Shown here: positions 52,470 through 61,958 of the stretch, one piece after another
Layout: every line of letters starts with the position of its first letter
Numbering within the stretch: position 1 is the first letter of the stretch
From: CAWCBH01 sp963793785
Lineage (GTDB): Bacteria > Actinomycetota > Thermoleophilia > Solirubrobacterales > 70-9
Assembly (NCBI GenBank): GCA_963793785.1
Contig: CAWCBH010000003.1
Location: 1,674,001 to 1,738,000 of the forward strand
DNA length: 64,000 nucleotides
Direction: 5' to 3'
The notes under the pieces: model-generated
What the model was told of the DNA's origin: nothing
Database searches by the model: none
Seen by the model: the letters and a program-made list of their open reading frames with translations, nothing else
Made by a program: the position numbers and the translations under genes

Positions 52470-53300
52470 CTAGGTCCCGTTCGTGTGGCCCTCGAGGCCG
52501 ACGCCCATCTCGGCCCGCATCCGCATCCCGAACTCGGTCGTCGACTCCTCGGTGTAGCCGCCGCGGGTCTCGTCGCGGACGATCCGGCCCTCGTAGAGCT
52601 CGATCACGCGGCGGCGCATCTTGTCGACCATCTCGCGGTCGTGGGTGACGACCAGGACCGTGGTCCCGGTGCGGTTGATCCGGTAGAGCAGCTGCATGAT
52701 CCCGATCGAGGTGACCGGGTCGAGGTTGCCGCTCGGCTCGTCGGCCAGCAGCAGCGGCGGATGGTTGACGAAGGCGCGGGCGATCGAGACGCGCTGCTGC
52801 TCGCCGCCGGAGAGCTGGTCGGGGTAGTTGTGCAGCTTCGTCGAGAGGCCGACCAGGCGCAGGGTCTCGGGGACCTTCTCGCGGATCTCGGACCGGCCGG
52901 CGCCGATCACCTGCAGCGCGTAGGCGACGTTGTCGTAGACGGTGCGGTTGGGGAGCAGCTTGAAGTCCTGGAAGACGGTGCCGATGTTGCGCCGCAGCAG
53001 CGGGATCTTCTTGTCGTCCAGGCCGCCGATGTCGCGCCCGGCGATCTTCACCGCCCCCTCGGTGGGGTCGAGCTCGCGGATCAGGAGCTTGATCAGCGTC
53101 GACTTGCCGCAGCCGGTCGGGCCGACGAGGAAGACGAACTCGCCGCGGCTGATCGCCAGCGACGCCCGCTCCAGCGCCAGGTGGCCGCCGGGATAGACCT
53201 TGGTGACGTCGCGCAGCTCGACGATCGGGGCGCCGCCGCGGCGCGGCCGCACGGACTCCCCCTCACTCTCGGATTGCTTGCGCTTTCTCAGTCTCGCCAT
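52470..53300 (-). CDS. ftsE: Cell division ATP-binding protein FtsE
   Basis: A 276-aa ATPase with Walker A GPTGCGKSTLIK, signature LSGGEQQRVSIARA, Walker B LLLADEPSGNLD and H-loop VTHDREMVD. VELRDVTKVYPGG and NIGTVFQDFKLLPNRTV are typical of FtsE. A basic 25-residue N-terminus and a 45-residue C-terminal tail extend the usual 230 aa. prfB, which often precedes ftsE, is not present here. Confidence 0.95.
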   Translation of the reverse strand: MARLRKRKQSESEGESVRPRRGGAPIVELRDVTKVYPGGHLALERASLAISRGEFVFLVGPTGCGKSTLIKLLIRELDPTEGAVKIAGRDIGGLDDKKIPLLRRNIGTVFQDFKLLPNRTVYDNVAYALQVIGAGRSEIREKVPETLRLVGLSTKLHNYPDQLSGGEQQRVSIARAFVNHPPLLLADEPSGNLDPVTSIGIMQLLYRINRTGTTVLVVTHDREMVDKMRRRVIELYEGRIVRDETRGGYTEESTTEFGMRMRAEMGVGLEGHTNGT

Positions 53301-53381
53301 GCGAGGCCGAAGAGCTTAGGGAAGCGTTTGCGCCCGCCTGCAGAACCGCGTGCAGACGCCGATTTGCCGATCCCGGCGCCG

Positions 53382-54251
53382 CTAGGCGGGGCTGGTGCGC
53401 GGCCTGGCGGTCGGCGCCAGGAAGGCGGCGGCGCAGATGCAGCAGAAGGCGAGGCCCTGGAGGACGATCCCGATCGCGCTGCCGGCGAGGGGGTCGCCGA
53501 AGACGAGGATGCCGCCGGCGATGTTGGAGACGTTGGCGGCCAGGCCGGTGATCGCGATCACCGGCACCGCGTCGCCCTCCTGGAGGGCGCGGACGGCGCT
53601 GTACTGGGCGAAGATCCCGGTCACCACGGCGACGATCAGCCAGGGGCTGGCGAGGACCGCGACGGCACCGCCGGAGGCGATCCCGCTGAGCGCCTTGATC
53701 GTCACGTCGGAGACGCCGAACAGCGTCCCCGCCATGGCGCCGAAGAGGATTCCGCGGTATCCGGCCAGGCCTTCACGGCGGAGGCCGAGCAGCAGGCCGG
53801 CGGTGACCAGCAGCAGGCCGCCCTGGAAGGCCGCCATCGCCGGAGCCGCGAAGCTCGAGTGCGAGCCTTTCAGCGAGGGGAAGGTCAGCGCCAGCAGGAT
53901 CAGGCCGGCGGCGCTCAGTGCCACCGCCCACCATTGCCGGGTGCCGACCGAGTAGCCGAAGAAGCGCTCCGCCATCACCGCCAGCAGGACGACGCCGCCG
54001 GCGAGGATCGCCTGGACCAGCGACAGCGGCGCCAGCGCGATCGCGGCGAAATGCATCAGCCCGGCACCGACGGCGACGGTGGCGCCGAGCACGAACCAGC
54101 GCGAGGCCAGAAGGTGGCGCAGGGTCTCGATCGGGCGCCGGATGTCGACCAGCGGCAGGTGCAGGGCGCCGCGGTGCTTGCAGAGGGCCCCGAGCTGGGT
54201 GCCCACTGCGGCGATAAACGCCAATCCGATTCCGATCTGGATCTCTGTCAT
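53382..54251 (-). CDS. DMT-superfamily (EamA-like) transporter
   Basis: A 289-aa membrane protein with about nine or ten hydrophobic helices; the N-terminal half has IGIGLAFIAAVGTQLGALCKHRGA and the second half GTLFGVSDVTIKAL and GILVFGDPLAG, the twin structure of drug/metabolite transporters. The ATG at 54251 (MTEIQIG) is used; the longer frame to 54305 reads unlikely residues. Substrate unknown. Confidence 0.82.
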   Translation of the reverse strand: MTEIQIGIGLAFIAAVGTQLGALCKHRGALHLPLVDIRRPIETLRHLLASRWFVLGATVAVGAGLMHFAAIALAPLSLVQAILAGGVVLLAVMAERFFGYSVGTRQWWAVALSAAGLILLALTFPSLKGSHSSFAAPAMAAFQGGLLLVTAGLLLGLRREGLAGYRGILFGAMAGTLFGVSDVTIKALSGIASGGAVAVLASPWLIVAVVTGIFAQYSAVRALQEGDAVPVIAITGLAANVSNIAGGILVFGDPLAGSAIGIVLQGLAFCCICAAAFLAPTARPRTSPA

Positions 54252-54396
54252 CAGTTTGCCCGGGGTACGACTGGTGCCCTCTATCGACAAGCAGCGGGCG
54301 AGCATGAGTCGCCCCTGGAGGATTCGTATGTCCGTCGCGTTCCCGATTCCCTGGGTTGCAAACGGAGAAGGTCCCCTACACCAGAGCGCGGCACCG

Positions 54397-54412
54397 TACT
54401 CGATTTCGAGTA
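54397..54412. promoter_or_regulatory. TACTCGA-TT-TCGAGTA palindrome
   Basis: Perfect 7-bp arms with a 2-nt centre in the gap between the transketolase stop and the DMT transporter. Outer CACC/GGTG bases can extend it, and a T6 run follows on the plus strand at 54424-54429. It is either an operator or a terminator acting on plus-strand transcription; no plus-strand gene lies upstream. Confidence 0.35.
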
Positions 54413-54441
54413 TTGAGGTGCTGGTTTTTTGTTAAGCGCGG

Positions 54442-56362
54442 CTAGGTCCAGCCGCCGCCGTGGATCGGCGGGTGCGAGACGATCGGCTTCTTCAGCAGCG
54501 CCTCGCGGGCGTATTCGGCGATCCCGGCCGCGGTGAGGCCGAAGTGCTCCATGCAGGCGTCGGCGGTCCCCGAGACGCCGAACTCGTCCTGCATCCCGAG
54601 CGCGAACACCGGCACCGGGTGCTGCTCGGCCGCCGCCTCGCGGACCGCGTCGGCGAGCCCGCCGACGACGCGATGCTCCTCGGCGGTCACGCCGACGCCG
54701 GTCTTGGCCAGCGACTCGATCACGGGCTCGGAGTCGAGCGGCTTCAGGATCGAGACGTTGACCACCTCGGCCTCCACCCCGTCCTCGCGGGCCAGCGTCT
54801 CCGCCGCCTCCAGGGCGCGCCAGACCATGTGGCCGGTCGGCGAAGACCGAGATGTCGCGGCCCTCCCGCAGCACGTCGACGCCGCCGCCGAGGGTCTCGG
54901 GGATCTGCTCGTAGACGATCGGCGTCGAGGGCCGGCCGAAGCGCATGTACATCGGGCCCTCGAAGCGCTCATAGGACTCCATCACCGCCCGGTAAGCCTG
55001 GTTGTAGTCGGCCGGGACGACGACCTGCATCCGCGGCATCACCCGCATCAAGGCGATGTCCTCGATCGATCTGATGCGAGGCGCCGTCCTCGCCCAGCGA
55101 GACGCCGCCGTGGCTGGCGCCGATCCGGACCTTGAGCTCGTTGTGGGCGATCCCGAGCCGGACCTGGTCATAGGCGCGCCCGGTCGCGAAGACGGCGAAG
55201 GTCGAGGCGTAGGGGACCTTGCCGGTCGCCGCCAGCCCGCAGGCCATCGACATCATGTTCGGCCTCGGCGGCGCCGCAGTTGAAGAACCGCTCCGGGAAG
55301 CGCTTGCCGAACTTGATCGACTGGGTCGAGACGGCGAGGTCGGCGTCCAGCGCGACGATCTCCTCGTGCGCCTCCCCCAGCTCGACGAGGGCGTCGCCGT
55401 AGGCGTGGCGGGTCGCGATCGCTTCTGTCGCTCGCCTCGCCCACTCAGCCCTCCTCCGGGGCAGCTGCAGGCCCGCGGTCTGCTCCTCGTAGAGCGCCTC
55501 CAGCTCGCGCAGCGCCTCGTCGGCCTGCTCCTGGCTGGGCGGCTTGCCGTGGAACCCGAACCGGCCCTCCATCGAGGAGACCCCGCGGCCCTTGCGGGTC
55601 TGGCAGACGATCGCCGCCGGCTTGCCGAGGGTGCGGCTGCGCTCCAGCGCCTCGACGATCGCAGCCATGTCGTGGCCGTCGATCTCGATCGAGTCCCAGC
55701 CGAAGGCCTCGAACTTGGCCCGCACGTCGCCGGTGTCCATCACCTCTTCGGTGGTGCCGTCGGTCTGCAGGTGGTTGTAGTCGACGATCGCGGTCAGGTT
55801 GGGGATCTCGAAGTGCGCCGCGGCCGCCGCTCCCTCCCAGGTCTCGCCCTCCTGGATGTCGCCGTCGGAGAGCACCCCGAAGACCTGCGCCGTCTCGTGC
55901 AGCCCGTCGAGCCGCAGGGCGAGGCAGATCCCGACGCACATCGACAGCCCCTGGCCGAGCGAGCCGGTCGAGACCTCGACCCCCGGGGTTCTGGTCATGT
56001 CGGGGTGTCCCTGCAGGTGGGAGCCGATCTTGCGCAGCCCCATCAGGTCCTGGTGGGGGAAGTAGCCGTGCTCGGCCAGCGCCGCGTACTGGATCGGCGC
56101 CGCATGGCCCTTGCAGAGCACGAAGCGGTCGCGGTCGGGTCGGCCGTGGCTGACCGGAGTCGTGGCGAAGGACGCGGTAGTAGAGCGCGGCGACGATGTC
56201 GGCCGCCGAGAGCGAGGAGTCGAGGTGCCCCGACTTCGCGACCGCCAGCATCCGCACGCAGTTGATCCGCAGGACCGTCGCGTAGCGCTCGAGCTCTGCG
56301 ATCGAGGTCCGGCGCTCGGCGTCGGGTAGCGGCGCTGGGTCCGGTACGGGCTTCAGGTGCAT
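54442..56362 (-). CDS. tkt: Transketolase, both halves in one chain (frameshifted as given)
   Basis: A thiamine-diphosphate enzyme of the pentose phosphate pathway. N-terminal half: VAKSGHLDSSLSAADI, LCKGHAA, SDGDIQEGETWEGAAAA for the metal-thiamine site, VDYNHLQTDG. C-terminal half: VALDADLAVSTQ, FPERFFNCG, ASTFAVFATGRAYDQVR, GEDGASHQ, and a closing domain with TGVGVTAEEHRVVGG. The sequence resembles the two-gene (split) transketolases of archaea and some bacteria but appears as one reading unit of about 640 aa once four +1 breaks (about 56165, 55258, 55070, 54840) are repaired. Confidence 0.88.
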
Positions 56363-56484
56363 CAGGCGCTCCGGTTGGCGGTCCGGCTCGGGGTCGCGGA
56401 GGCTAGCAGCGGGGGGCACGCGCGCGAGCATAGGCGCGGCCGCGGATCGATCCCACGTCGGTGCCACCCCCCTTTCTCTCGTTC

Positions 56485-56525
56485 TGTGTCCCCTGACCGT
56501 CGCCCAGCGACGCTTCCGGGACACA
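56485..56525 (-). terminator. Bipartite stem-loop after cydB
   Basis: Outer 8-bp arms TGTGTCCC (56485-56492) and GGGACACA (56518-56525) enclose a second stem GTCGC/GCGAC (56499-56511) with loop CCA. It begins 10 nt after the cydB stop. No U-run follows on the minus strand, so it could be a factor-dependent 3' end or a stabilising stem. Confidence 0.4.
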
Positions 56526-56534
56526 GTTCGCGCC

Positions 56535-57756
56535 CTAGTCCTCGCTGACGCCCTCGAGCGTCTCACCGGCGAGGGCAACGGAGCCGAGGGCGACGAAGGC
56601 AAGCAGGCAGATCACCCCGATCGCGAAGGCGATTCCGCCGTCGAGGACGAGGGTCAGCGGGAGCCCGACCAGCACGCATCCCACCGCCGACACCGCTACC
56701 CAGCCACCGGCGGCGGCGCCGCCGACAGGCACATCGTGCGGGCTAACAGGGGGCTCGTCGCCCTCCGCGCCCGGGTCGAAGCGGCCGCCGAGGGTGAGCC
56801 CGAACAGCAGCGCCAGCGAAGGGAGCAGGATCAGCAGCCCGACGGCGATGCCGGCGAGCAACGCGATCAGGGTCTCGTCCCCCGCCGCTGCCTCTTCGAC
56901 GGTGAGCCCGGGGAGGATCTCCGGCGATTGGGCTATCCCCCAGCCGGCGACGATCGCCGCCACCGCCACCGCGGCGGAGTAGCGGGCGGGCTCGAAACGC
57001 CGGCGGGCGACGAGCAGCCAGGGTGGCGCAGCCGGCGATCGCCGAGCCGCCGATCGCCACCAGACCGGCGCCCTCCGTGAGCCCGTCGTAGAGGCTCTCG
57101 GCGTCCGCCGCCAGCACGCCGAGGCCGCCGAGTGCGAGGGCTCCCGCCGCCAGCCCGGCGCCGAGCGCCCGGGCGCGGAAGGCGCGGACGAGGTCGGGGG
57201 AGCCGGCGCGGGCGGCGTCGGCGGCGAGGTAGACGGCGGCCATGTAGGCGCAGAAGACGACGGCGAGGACGCCGATCAGCAGCGAGGTGGGGTTGATCCA
57301 GCTGCTGATCAGGTCCCCCTCGGCGTTGCCGACCGGGACACGCTCCGAAGCGACGCCGCCGATCGCGGCCCCGAGCGCGAACGGGGTCACGATCGAGGAG
57401 ACCGAGAAGAGGGTCGAGCCCCAGCGGCTGTCGGAGACGCTGCGCACGACGTAGCCGGCACCGCGCAGGATGATTCCCAGCGAGGCCAGCAGGAGCGCGG
57501 CTCCGAGGGTCGAGAAGATCGAGCCGAACGCCTCCGGGTAGGCGGTCCAGCAGACCACGAGGACGAAGATCAGCCAGACGTGGTTTGCCTCCCATACCGG
57601 GGCCATCGCCCGGTGGCAGTGGTCGCGGATCCGCTCCCGGTCGCGGCCGCGGGCGGTCAGCTCCCAGATGCCCGAGCCGAAGTCGGCGCCGGCCAGCACG
57701 ATGTAGGCGGCGAGGCCGGCGAGGATCAGGATCATCGGGATCTCAGCCAGCGTCAC
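56535..57756 (-). CDS. cydB: Cytochrome bd ubiquinol oxidase subunit II (frameshifted as given)
   Basis: Partner subunit of bd oxidase, about 406 aa, with eight or nine helices. It begins VTLAEIPMILILAGLAAYIVLAGADFGSG, the usual GADFG motif, followed by APVWEANHVWLIF. A single +1 break lies near 57025 (CATLAAR to RFEPARY); length modulo three fits one insertion. The GTG at 57756 overlaps the cydA stop by 4 nt. No cydDC genes are adjacent. Confidence 0.92.
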
Positions 57757-59132
57757 GCTGTGCCCTCTCCCCCGGGCGGGGTCGGTACCGCCTCCTCTTC
57801 CAGGGGCACGCGGGCCAGCCGCCGCAGCACCGAGAAGGTCACCGCGCCGAGGCCGATGTATGTCGCGACCAGCGCCCCGTAGCCGAACAGGATCCCCTCG
57901 GCCCCGGTGACCGCCTCCTCGGTGCGCATCACCCCGTAGACGACCCACGGCTGGCGGCCGACCTCGGTCGTCACCCAGCCGGCGATCAACGCCACTACCG
58001 CCAGCGGCCCGGCGGCGACCACGGCCCGGTAGAACCAGCGCGAGGCGGGCAGGCGGTGGCGGCGCACCCGCACGAACAGGAACCATGCGGCCAGCGCGGC
58101 CAGCGCGGTGCCGATCGCGACCATCGTCTGGAAGGCGATCCGGACCACGTTCACCGGCGGCCGGTCGTCGGCGGGCACGGTGTCGAGGCCCTTCACGGTG
58201 GCGTCGGGGTCGTGAAAGGCGAGCAGGGAGAGGAGGTCCGGGATCTCGATCCCGTACTCGATCTCGCCGCTGTCCTCGTCGTACCAGCCGAGCAGGGTCT
58301 CGTCCGCCCCCTCGGTCGTCTTCTGCAGCCCCTCGAGGGAGGCCAGCTTGACGGGCTGCTCGTCGGCGATCGTCCGCGCCGCCCAGTCGCCGACGACGAC
58401 CTGGACCGGCGCCGCAAGCGCGGCCACGGTCAGCGGCACGACGAGCGCAGTGCGCACGTAACGGCTGCGGTCGCCGCGCAGCCAGGCGAGGGCGTAGACG
58501 CCGGCGACGAGGAAGCCGCAGACGATGTAGGCGGCGACGTACATGTGGACCATCTCGTGCCAGAGGAACGAGTTGCCGAACAGCGCTTCCCAGGGCTTGA
58601 CGTCGACCGCCTCGCCGCCGCGCAGCTCGAAGCCGCCCGGGTTGTTCATCCAGGCATTGACCGCGATCACGAACAGCGAGCCGGTGATGCCGGCGATCAC
58701 GACCGGGATCCCGGTCAGCAGGTGGGCCCGCGGCGAGAGCCGGTCCCAGCCGTAGACGTAGATCGCGATGAAGATCGCCTCGAGGAAGAAGGAGAAGCCC
58801 TCCAGCGCGAAGGCGAGCCCGAAGACGTCGCCGAACCTGGCCATGAACTCGGGCCAGAGCAGGCCCAGCTCGAAGGAGAGGATCGTGCCGGTGACGACCC
58901 CGACGGCGAACAGCGCGATCATGATCTTCGACCAGCGCTTGGCGATCGTGCGGTAGAGCGGGTCCCCGGTCCGCAGGTACTTCCACTCCATGAACAGGAC
59001 CAGGGCCGGGAAGGCGACCCCGAAGCAGACGAGCGGGATGTGGACCGCAAACGAGAGCGCCTGCATCTGGCGCGCCTCGAGCAGATAGGACTGGTCGACC
59101 GGCGCCGGCGCCGCGGCGAGCAGCTCGAACAT
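57753..59132 (-). CDS. cydA: Cytochrome bd ubiquinol oxidase subunit I
   Basis: Haem-bearing subunit, 459 aa, intact. The early LSFAVHIPLV carries the haem d/b595-side His, FLWHEMVHMYVAAYIVCG the haem b558 His, and RQPWVVYGVMRTEEAVT the conserved end of the Q-loop. The Q-loop is of the short type. It reduces oxygen at low concentration, keeps the membrane energised and lowers oxidative stress. ATG at 59132 (MFELLAAAP). Confidence 0.94.
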   Translation of the reverse strand: MFELLAAAPAPVDQSYLLEARQMQALSFAVHIPLVCFGVAFPALVLFMEWKYLRTGDPLYRTIAKRWSKIMIALFAVGVVTGTILSFELGLLWPEFMARFGDVFGLAFALEGFSFFLEAIFIAIYVYGWDRLSPRAHLLTGIPVVIAGITGSLFVIAVNAWMNNPGGFELRGGEAVDVKPWEALFGNSFLWHEMVHMYVAAYIVCGFLVAGVYALAWLRGDRSRYVRTALVVPLTVAALAAPVQVVVGDWAARTIADEQPVKLASLEGLQKTTEGADETLLGWYDEDSGEIEYGIEIPDLLSLLAFHDPDATVKGLDTVPADDRPPVNVVRIAFQTMVAIGTALAALAAWFLFVRVRRHRLPASRWFYRAVVAAGPLAVVALIAGWVTTEVGRQPWVVYGVMRTEEAVTGAEGILFGYGALVATYIGLGAVTFSVLRRLARVPLEEEAVPTPPGGEGTA

Positions 59133-59149
59133 AACCTTCGGTCTACCAG

Positions 59150-59848
59150 GTGAGGATGTCGACCAAAGCCCTCGGCGCCACGACCGCGGCCACGCTGGCC
59201 CTGGCGGCCGCCGGCTGCGGCGGTGGCGACGACACCGACACGGCGTCGCGAGGCGAGTCGGCGCCGCCTCCGTCCGGCGCAACCGCGCCGCAGAGCGCCG
59301 GCGGCGAGCGCCCGCCCGCGCCCGACGACCCGATCAGCGACCGCCCCGGCGGGCCCGGAGACGACGGTGCCGCCGCCCCCGGCCAGGCCGGCACCCGGCC
59401 CGCCGCGCCCGCCGACGAGCGGCGGATCGAGGCGACCGTGCGCCGCTACATCGCGGCGCTGAACGGCGACGACGGGCAGGCGCTATGCGCCCTGCTGGCG
59501 CCCGGGGCCCTGCAGGGCGTCGATCTGCCGCAGCGCCGCGGCTCCTGCGCCGCCTCGCTGCGGGCCTCGATCGGGCACCAGTCGCCGGGCGGAACGCCGC
59601 GCTGGCTGGGGACTCGTCTGGTCGACGCCGACGCCGTCGTCCTGGTGCGGGGCGGCGACGGCCGCCTCACCGGCACGGTCGTGCATCGCTTCGCCGGCGC
59701 CCGCGAGCCCTCGATCGAGGACGACGTCGTCTACCTGCGCAAGCTGGGAGGAGACTGGCGGCTGGCCAAGCCCAGCGCCAGCTTCTACCGCGCGATCGGC
59801 GCCCGCGACGTCCCGATCACCGCGCTGACGCCTCCCGCACGGGGCTAG
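59150..59848 (+). CDS. Lipoprotein with Pro/Gly linker and NTF2-like end
   Basis: A 232-aa exported protein: signal ending LAAAGC (lipobox), a Pro/Gly/Asp-rich linker to about residue 88, then a compact domain (RRIEATVRRYIAALNGDDGQALCALLAPGAL to DWRLAKPSASFYRAI) that looks like an NTF2-like fold of the kind often used on actinobacterial lipoproteins. It starts with GTG at 59150, with an ATG 6 nt later as an alternative. Its stop overlaps the convergent MauF-like gene by 4 nt. Confidence 0.75.
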   Translation: MRMSTKALGATTAATLALAAAGCGGGDDTDTASRGESAPPPSGATAPQSAGGERPPAPDDPISDRPGGPGDDGAAAPGQAGTRPAAPADERRIEATVRRYIAALNGDDGQALCALLAPGALQGVDLPQRRGSCAASLRASIGHQSPGGTPRWLGTRLVDADAVVLVRGGDGRLTGTVVHRFAGAREPSIEDDVVYLRKLGGDWRLAKPSASFYRAIGARDVPITALTPPARG

Positions 59849-61371
59849 CGGCCGAAGCGGGCGATGCGGGAGCTGACCCGCCCGCCGCGCTGGCGCAGCA
59901 CGCTCACGTAGACGCGGCCCGGGGCAAGCGCCGTCGACCCGATCGTCGCGTCGGTGCGGCGCCGATCGGGCCTCGGGACGCGGGTCGGAAGCCGGTTGCG
60001 GCCCTTGCCGTGGTCGGGGTCGCGGAAGGAGTTTCCCGGCAGCGCGAAGGCCACCTTGCCCTTGCCGCGGGCGCCGAGCTTTCGCACCCGCAGCTGCTGG
60101 CGCTCGTTGGTCGAGCGCACGTAGGCAAACGAGCGCCCGAGCACCGAGGGTGTGGAGAGCAGCCAGCGGCTGGAGCTGATCAGCGGCTTGGCGCCCTTGC
60201 GGCCGAGGACCCGGGCGAGGACGCTGCTGGAGCGCGAGCTGGAGCGCGAGTAGACGAGGGTGCCGCGAAACAGGCTCGGCGGGCTCAGCGAAGCCGGCGA
60301 AGCCGCCTTGGCGACGGTGGCGGCCTCGCCGATCGCGACGCCGCCGCCGGGTGAGATGCCGCCGCTTTGGACGGCGATCCTGCGGGCGCGGATCACGACC
60401 GCCCCGTCCTCGCGGGCGCGGTAGGCGAGCCAGAACCGCGAGACCGCCAGCGCGTCGGCGCCCGGGGCGGCGACCCGCCCCCGCTCGCCGAGGCCGCGGC
60501 GGCCGAGCAGGGCGATCTGGCCTCCCTGGCGGACGGCGATGAACGGGCCGCCGACGGCCGGATCGGTTCCGGGCAGCCCGATCTCGCGGCCGCCGCGTCG
60601 CAGCACGCCGCCGCCGCCGAGTCGTTCGAAGGCGAGGTCGGCGCCGCTTGCCGACGGATCCCCGGCGCCGCGAGCCGAGGGCGCCGCGGCGCCGGCGGGG
60701 GTGGCGACGACCAGCGCCGCCCCGGCGCAGACCAGCGCCGCCGCGTCGCCGGCCCGAAAGGCGCGGTAGATCGCCGGCTGCTGGGTCATCAGCTCGGTGA
60801 CGCGGATGCCGCTCGGACGGTCACAGACGGGAGCGAGGCCGAGGACGGGGATCGCGCGCCCGGCGCCGAAGGCGACCCCGATCGCGATCCCGGCCGCGGG
60901 GTCTCCGACCGCGAAGCTGATCCCGGCCAGCGCCCAGACTCCGAAGCTGAGGACGAAGGTGGTGAAGCCGAGCCCGAGCAGGATCCCGTAGAGCCAGGCG
61001 GCGACCGGCATCGGCATCACCCGGCGCCAGTGCTCGGGCAGCTGGCGGCGGATCTGGGGCACGATCGGCAGCCCGCGGGCCTCGGCGATCGCGGCCAGGA
61101 TCGCGATCGCGGCGGCGATCGCGTAGGAGACCTCGCCGCCGGCGCCGTGCGCCAGCTCGCCGAGCAGGGCCAGGGTGCCGAAGGTCAGCACCCCGCCGAC
61201 CAGGGCGCCGGGGACGAAGGTCGCCAGCGCCGCGAAGGTCGTCGGGCGGCCGCCGGTGTGGCCGGTCGGGCCGATCGTCTCCACCATCGAGAAGCCGCAC
61301 GGCGACCAGGCCCCGGTGAGCCCGATCACCAGCGCCGCGGCAACGAGGGCCAGCTCGAGGCCGCTCAACAT
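59845..61371 (-). CDS. MauF/CcdA-like membrane protein with a beta-propeller-like C-terminus
   Basis: A 508-aa intact frame. Residues 1-235 hold about six helices with GLTGAWSPCGFSMVETIG (Cys25), a CcdA/MauF-type thiol-transfer membrane region. Residues 250-508 are outside the membrane and repeat a strand pattern at about 40-45 residues (PFIAVRQGGQIALL, FWLAYRAREDGAVV, GTLVYSRSSSRSSS, FAYVRSTNERQQL, RVYVSVLRQRGGRV), suggesting a propeller. MauB, the heavy chain of methylamine dehydrogenase, is a propeller; whether this is related is inference. It follows the MauA-like gene with 7 nt overlap. Confidence 0.72.
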   Translation of the reverse strand: MLSGLELALVAAALVIGLTGAWSPCGFSMVETIGPTGHTGGRPTTFAALATFVPGALVGGVLTFGTLALLGELAHGAGGEVSYAIAAAIAILAAIAEARGLPIVPQIRRQLPEHWRRVMPMPVAAWLYGILLGLGFTTFVLSFGVWALAGISFAVGDPAAGIAIGVAFGAGRAIPVLGLAPVCDRPSGIRVTELMTQQPAIYRAFRAGDAAALVCAGAALVVATPAGAAAPSARGAGDPSASGADLAFERLGGGGVLRRGGREIGLPGTDPAVGGPFIAVRQGGQIALLGRRGLGERGRVAAPGADALAVSRFWLAYRAREDGAVVIRARRIAVQSGGISPGGGVAIGEAATVAKAASPASLSPPSLFRGTLVYSRSSSRSSSVLARVLGRKGAKPLISSSRWLLSTPSVLGRSFAYVRSTNERQQLRVRKLGARGKGKVAFALPGNSFRDPDHGKGRNRLPTRVPRPDRRRTDATIGSTALAPGRVYVSVLRQRGGRVSSRIARFGR

Positions 61372-61958
61372 GGCACCTTGGTCTGGAAGTACATGACGCA
61401 GTAGACGGTCCGGCCCTCGTAGCAGTAGCCGGTCAGCGAGCCGTCGCCGTTGATCCGCGTCGAGCTGTAGGAGCAGCAGTCCATCAGCCGCCTGACCCGG
61501 CCGCCGCAGCAGCGATACCAGGAGCCGTCGACGCTGGTGTCGAAGCCGAACCGCCGCGAGACCTCGTTGCAGACCGCGGTCCGGGGCGCGGTCGGCAGCG
61601 GCCGGCCGTCGATGTCGCGCAGCAGCCGCCCGTCCTCGTCGAGCGGCCGCCCCTGGTCGTCGATCGGGCGCCCGAGGTTGTCGATCGGCGCCCCGTCGCG
61701 GGCCCGCAGCGGCATCCCGCGGGCGTCGATGCGGGGCAGCCCGGTCGGGTGCGGGCAGGAGCCGGTCGTGTAGGTGTGCCCGCAGACGTGGTAGGCGTCG
61801 GAGTCGTCGGGCCAGCCCGCCGCCGCGACGGCGCCGCCGCCGGCCGCGAGGACCAGCGCCCTGCCGACCCTGGAGAGGAAGCCGCGCCGCGAGGTGCCGG
61901 CGGCGAGGCGCTCGGTCGGGGTCGGCTGGGCCGCAGCGTCGCGCTCAGGCTCGGGCAT
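61365..61958 (-). CDS. MauA-like (methylamine dehydrogenase light-chain-like) Tat protein
   Basis: A 197-aa protein. TSRRGFLSR at residues 22-30 and the helix after it form a Tat signal. The mature part has ten Cys (59, 68, 130, 150, 151, 161, 162, 179, 187, 197), enough for five disulfides, in the spacing of the MauA light chain (SWYRCC, MDCCSY, YCVMYF). Trp147 sits where MauA has its first cofactor Trp; the second cofactor Trp appears replaced by Tyr186 or Tyr190. Residues 78-121 hold six copies of a seven-residue unit like DxxGRPL. MauE/MauD-like and MauF-like genes flank it. Confidence 0.72.
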   Translation of the reverse strand: MPEPERDAAAQPTPTERLAAGTSRRGFLSRVGRALVLAAGGGAVAAAGWPDDSDAYHVCGHTYTTGSCPHPTGLPRIDARGMPLRARDGAPIDNLGRPIDDQGRPLDEDGRLLRDIDGRPLPTAPRTAVCNEVSRRFGFDTSVDGSWYRCCGGRVRRLMDCCSYSSTRINGDGSLTGYCYEGRTVYCVMYFQTKVPC

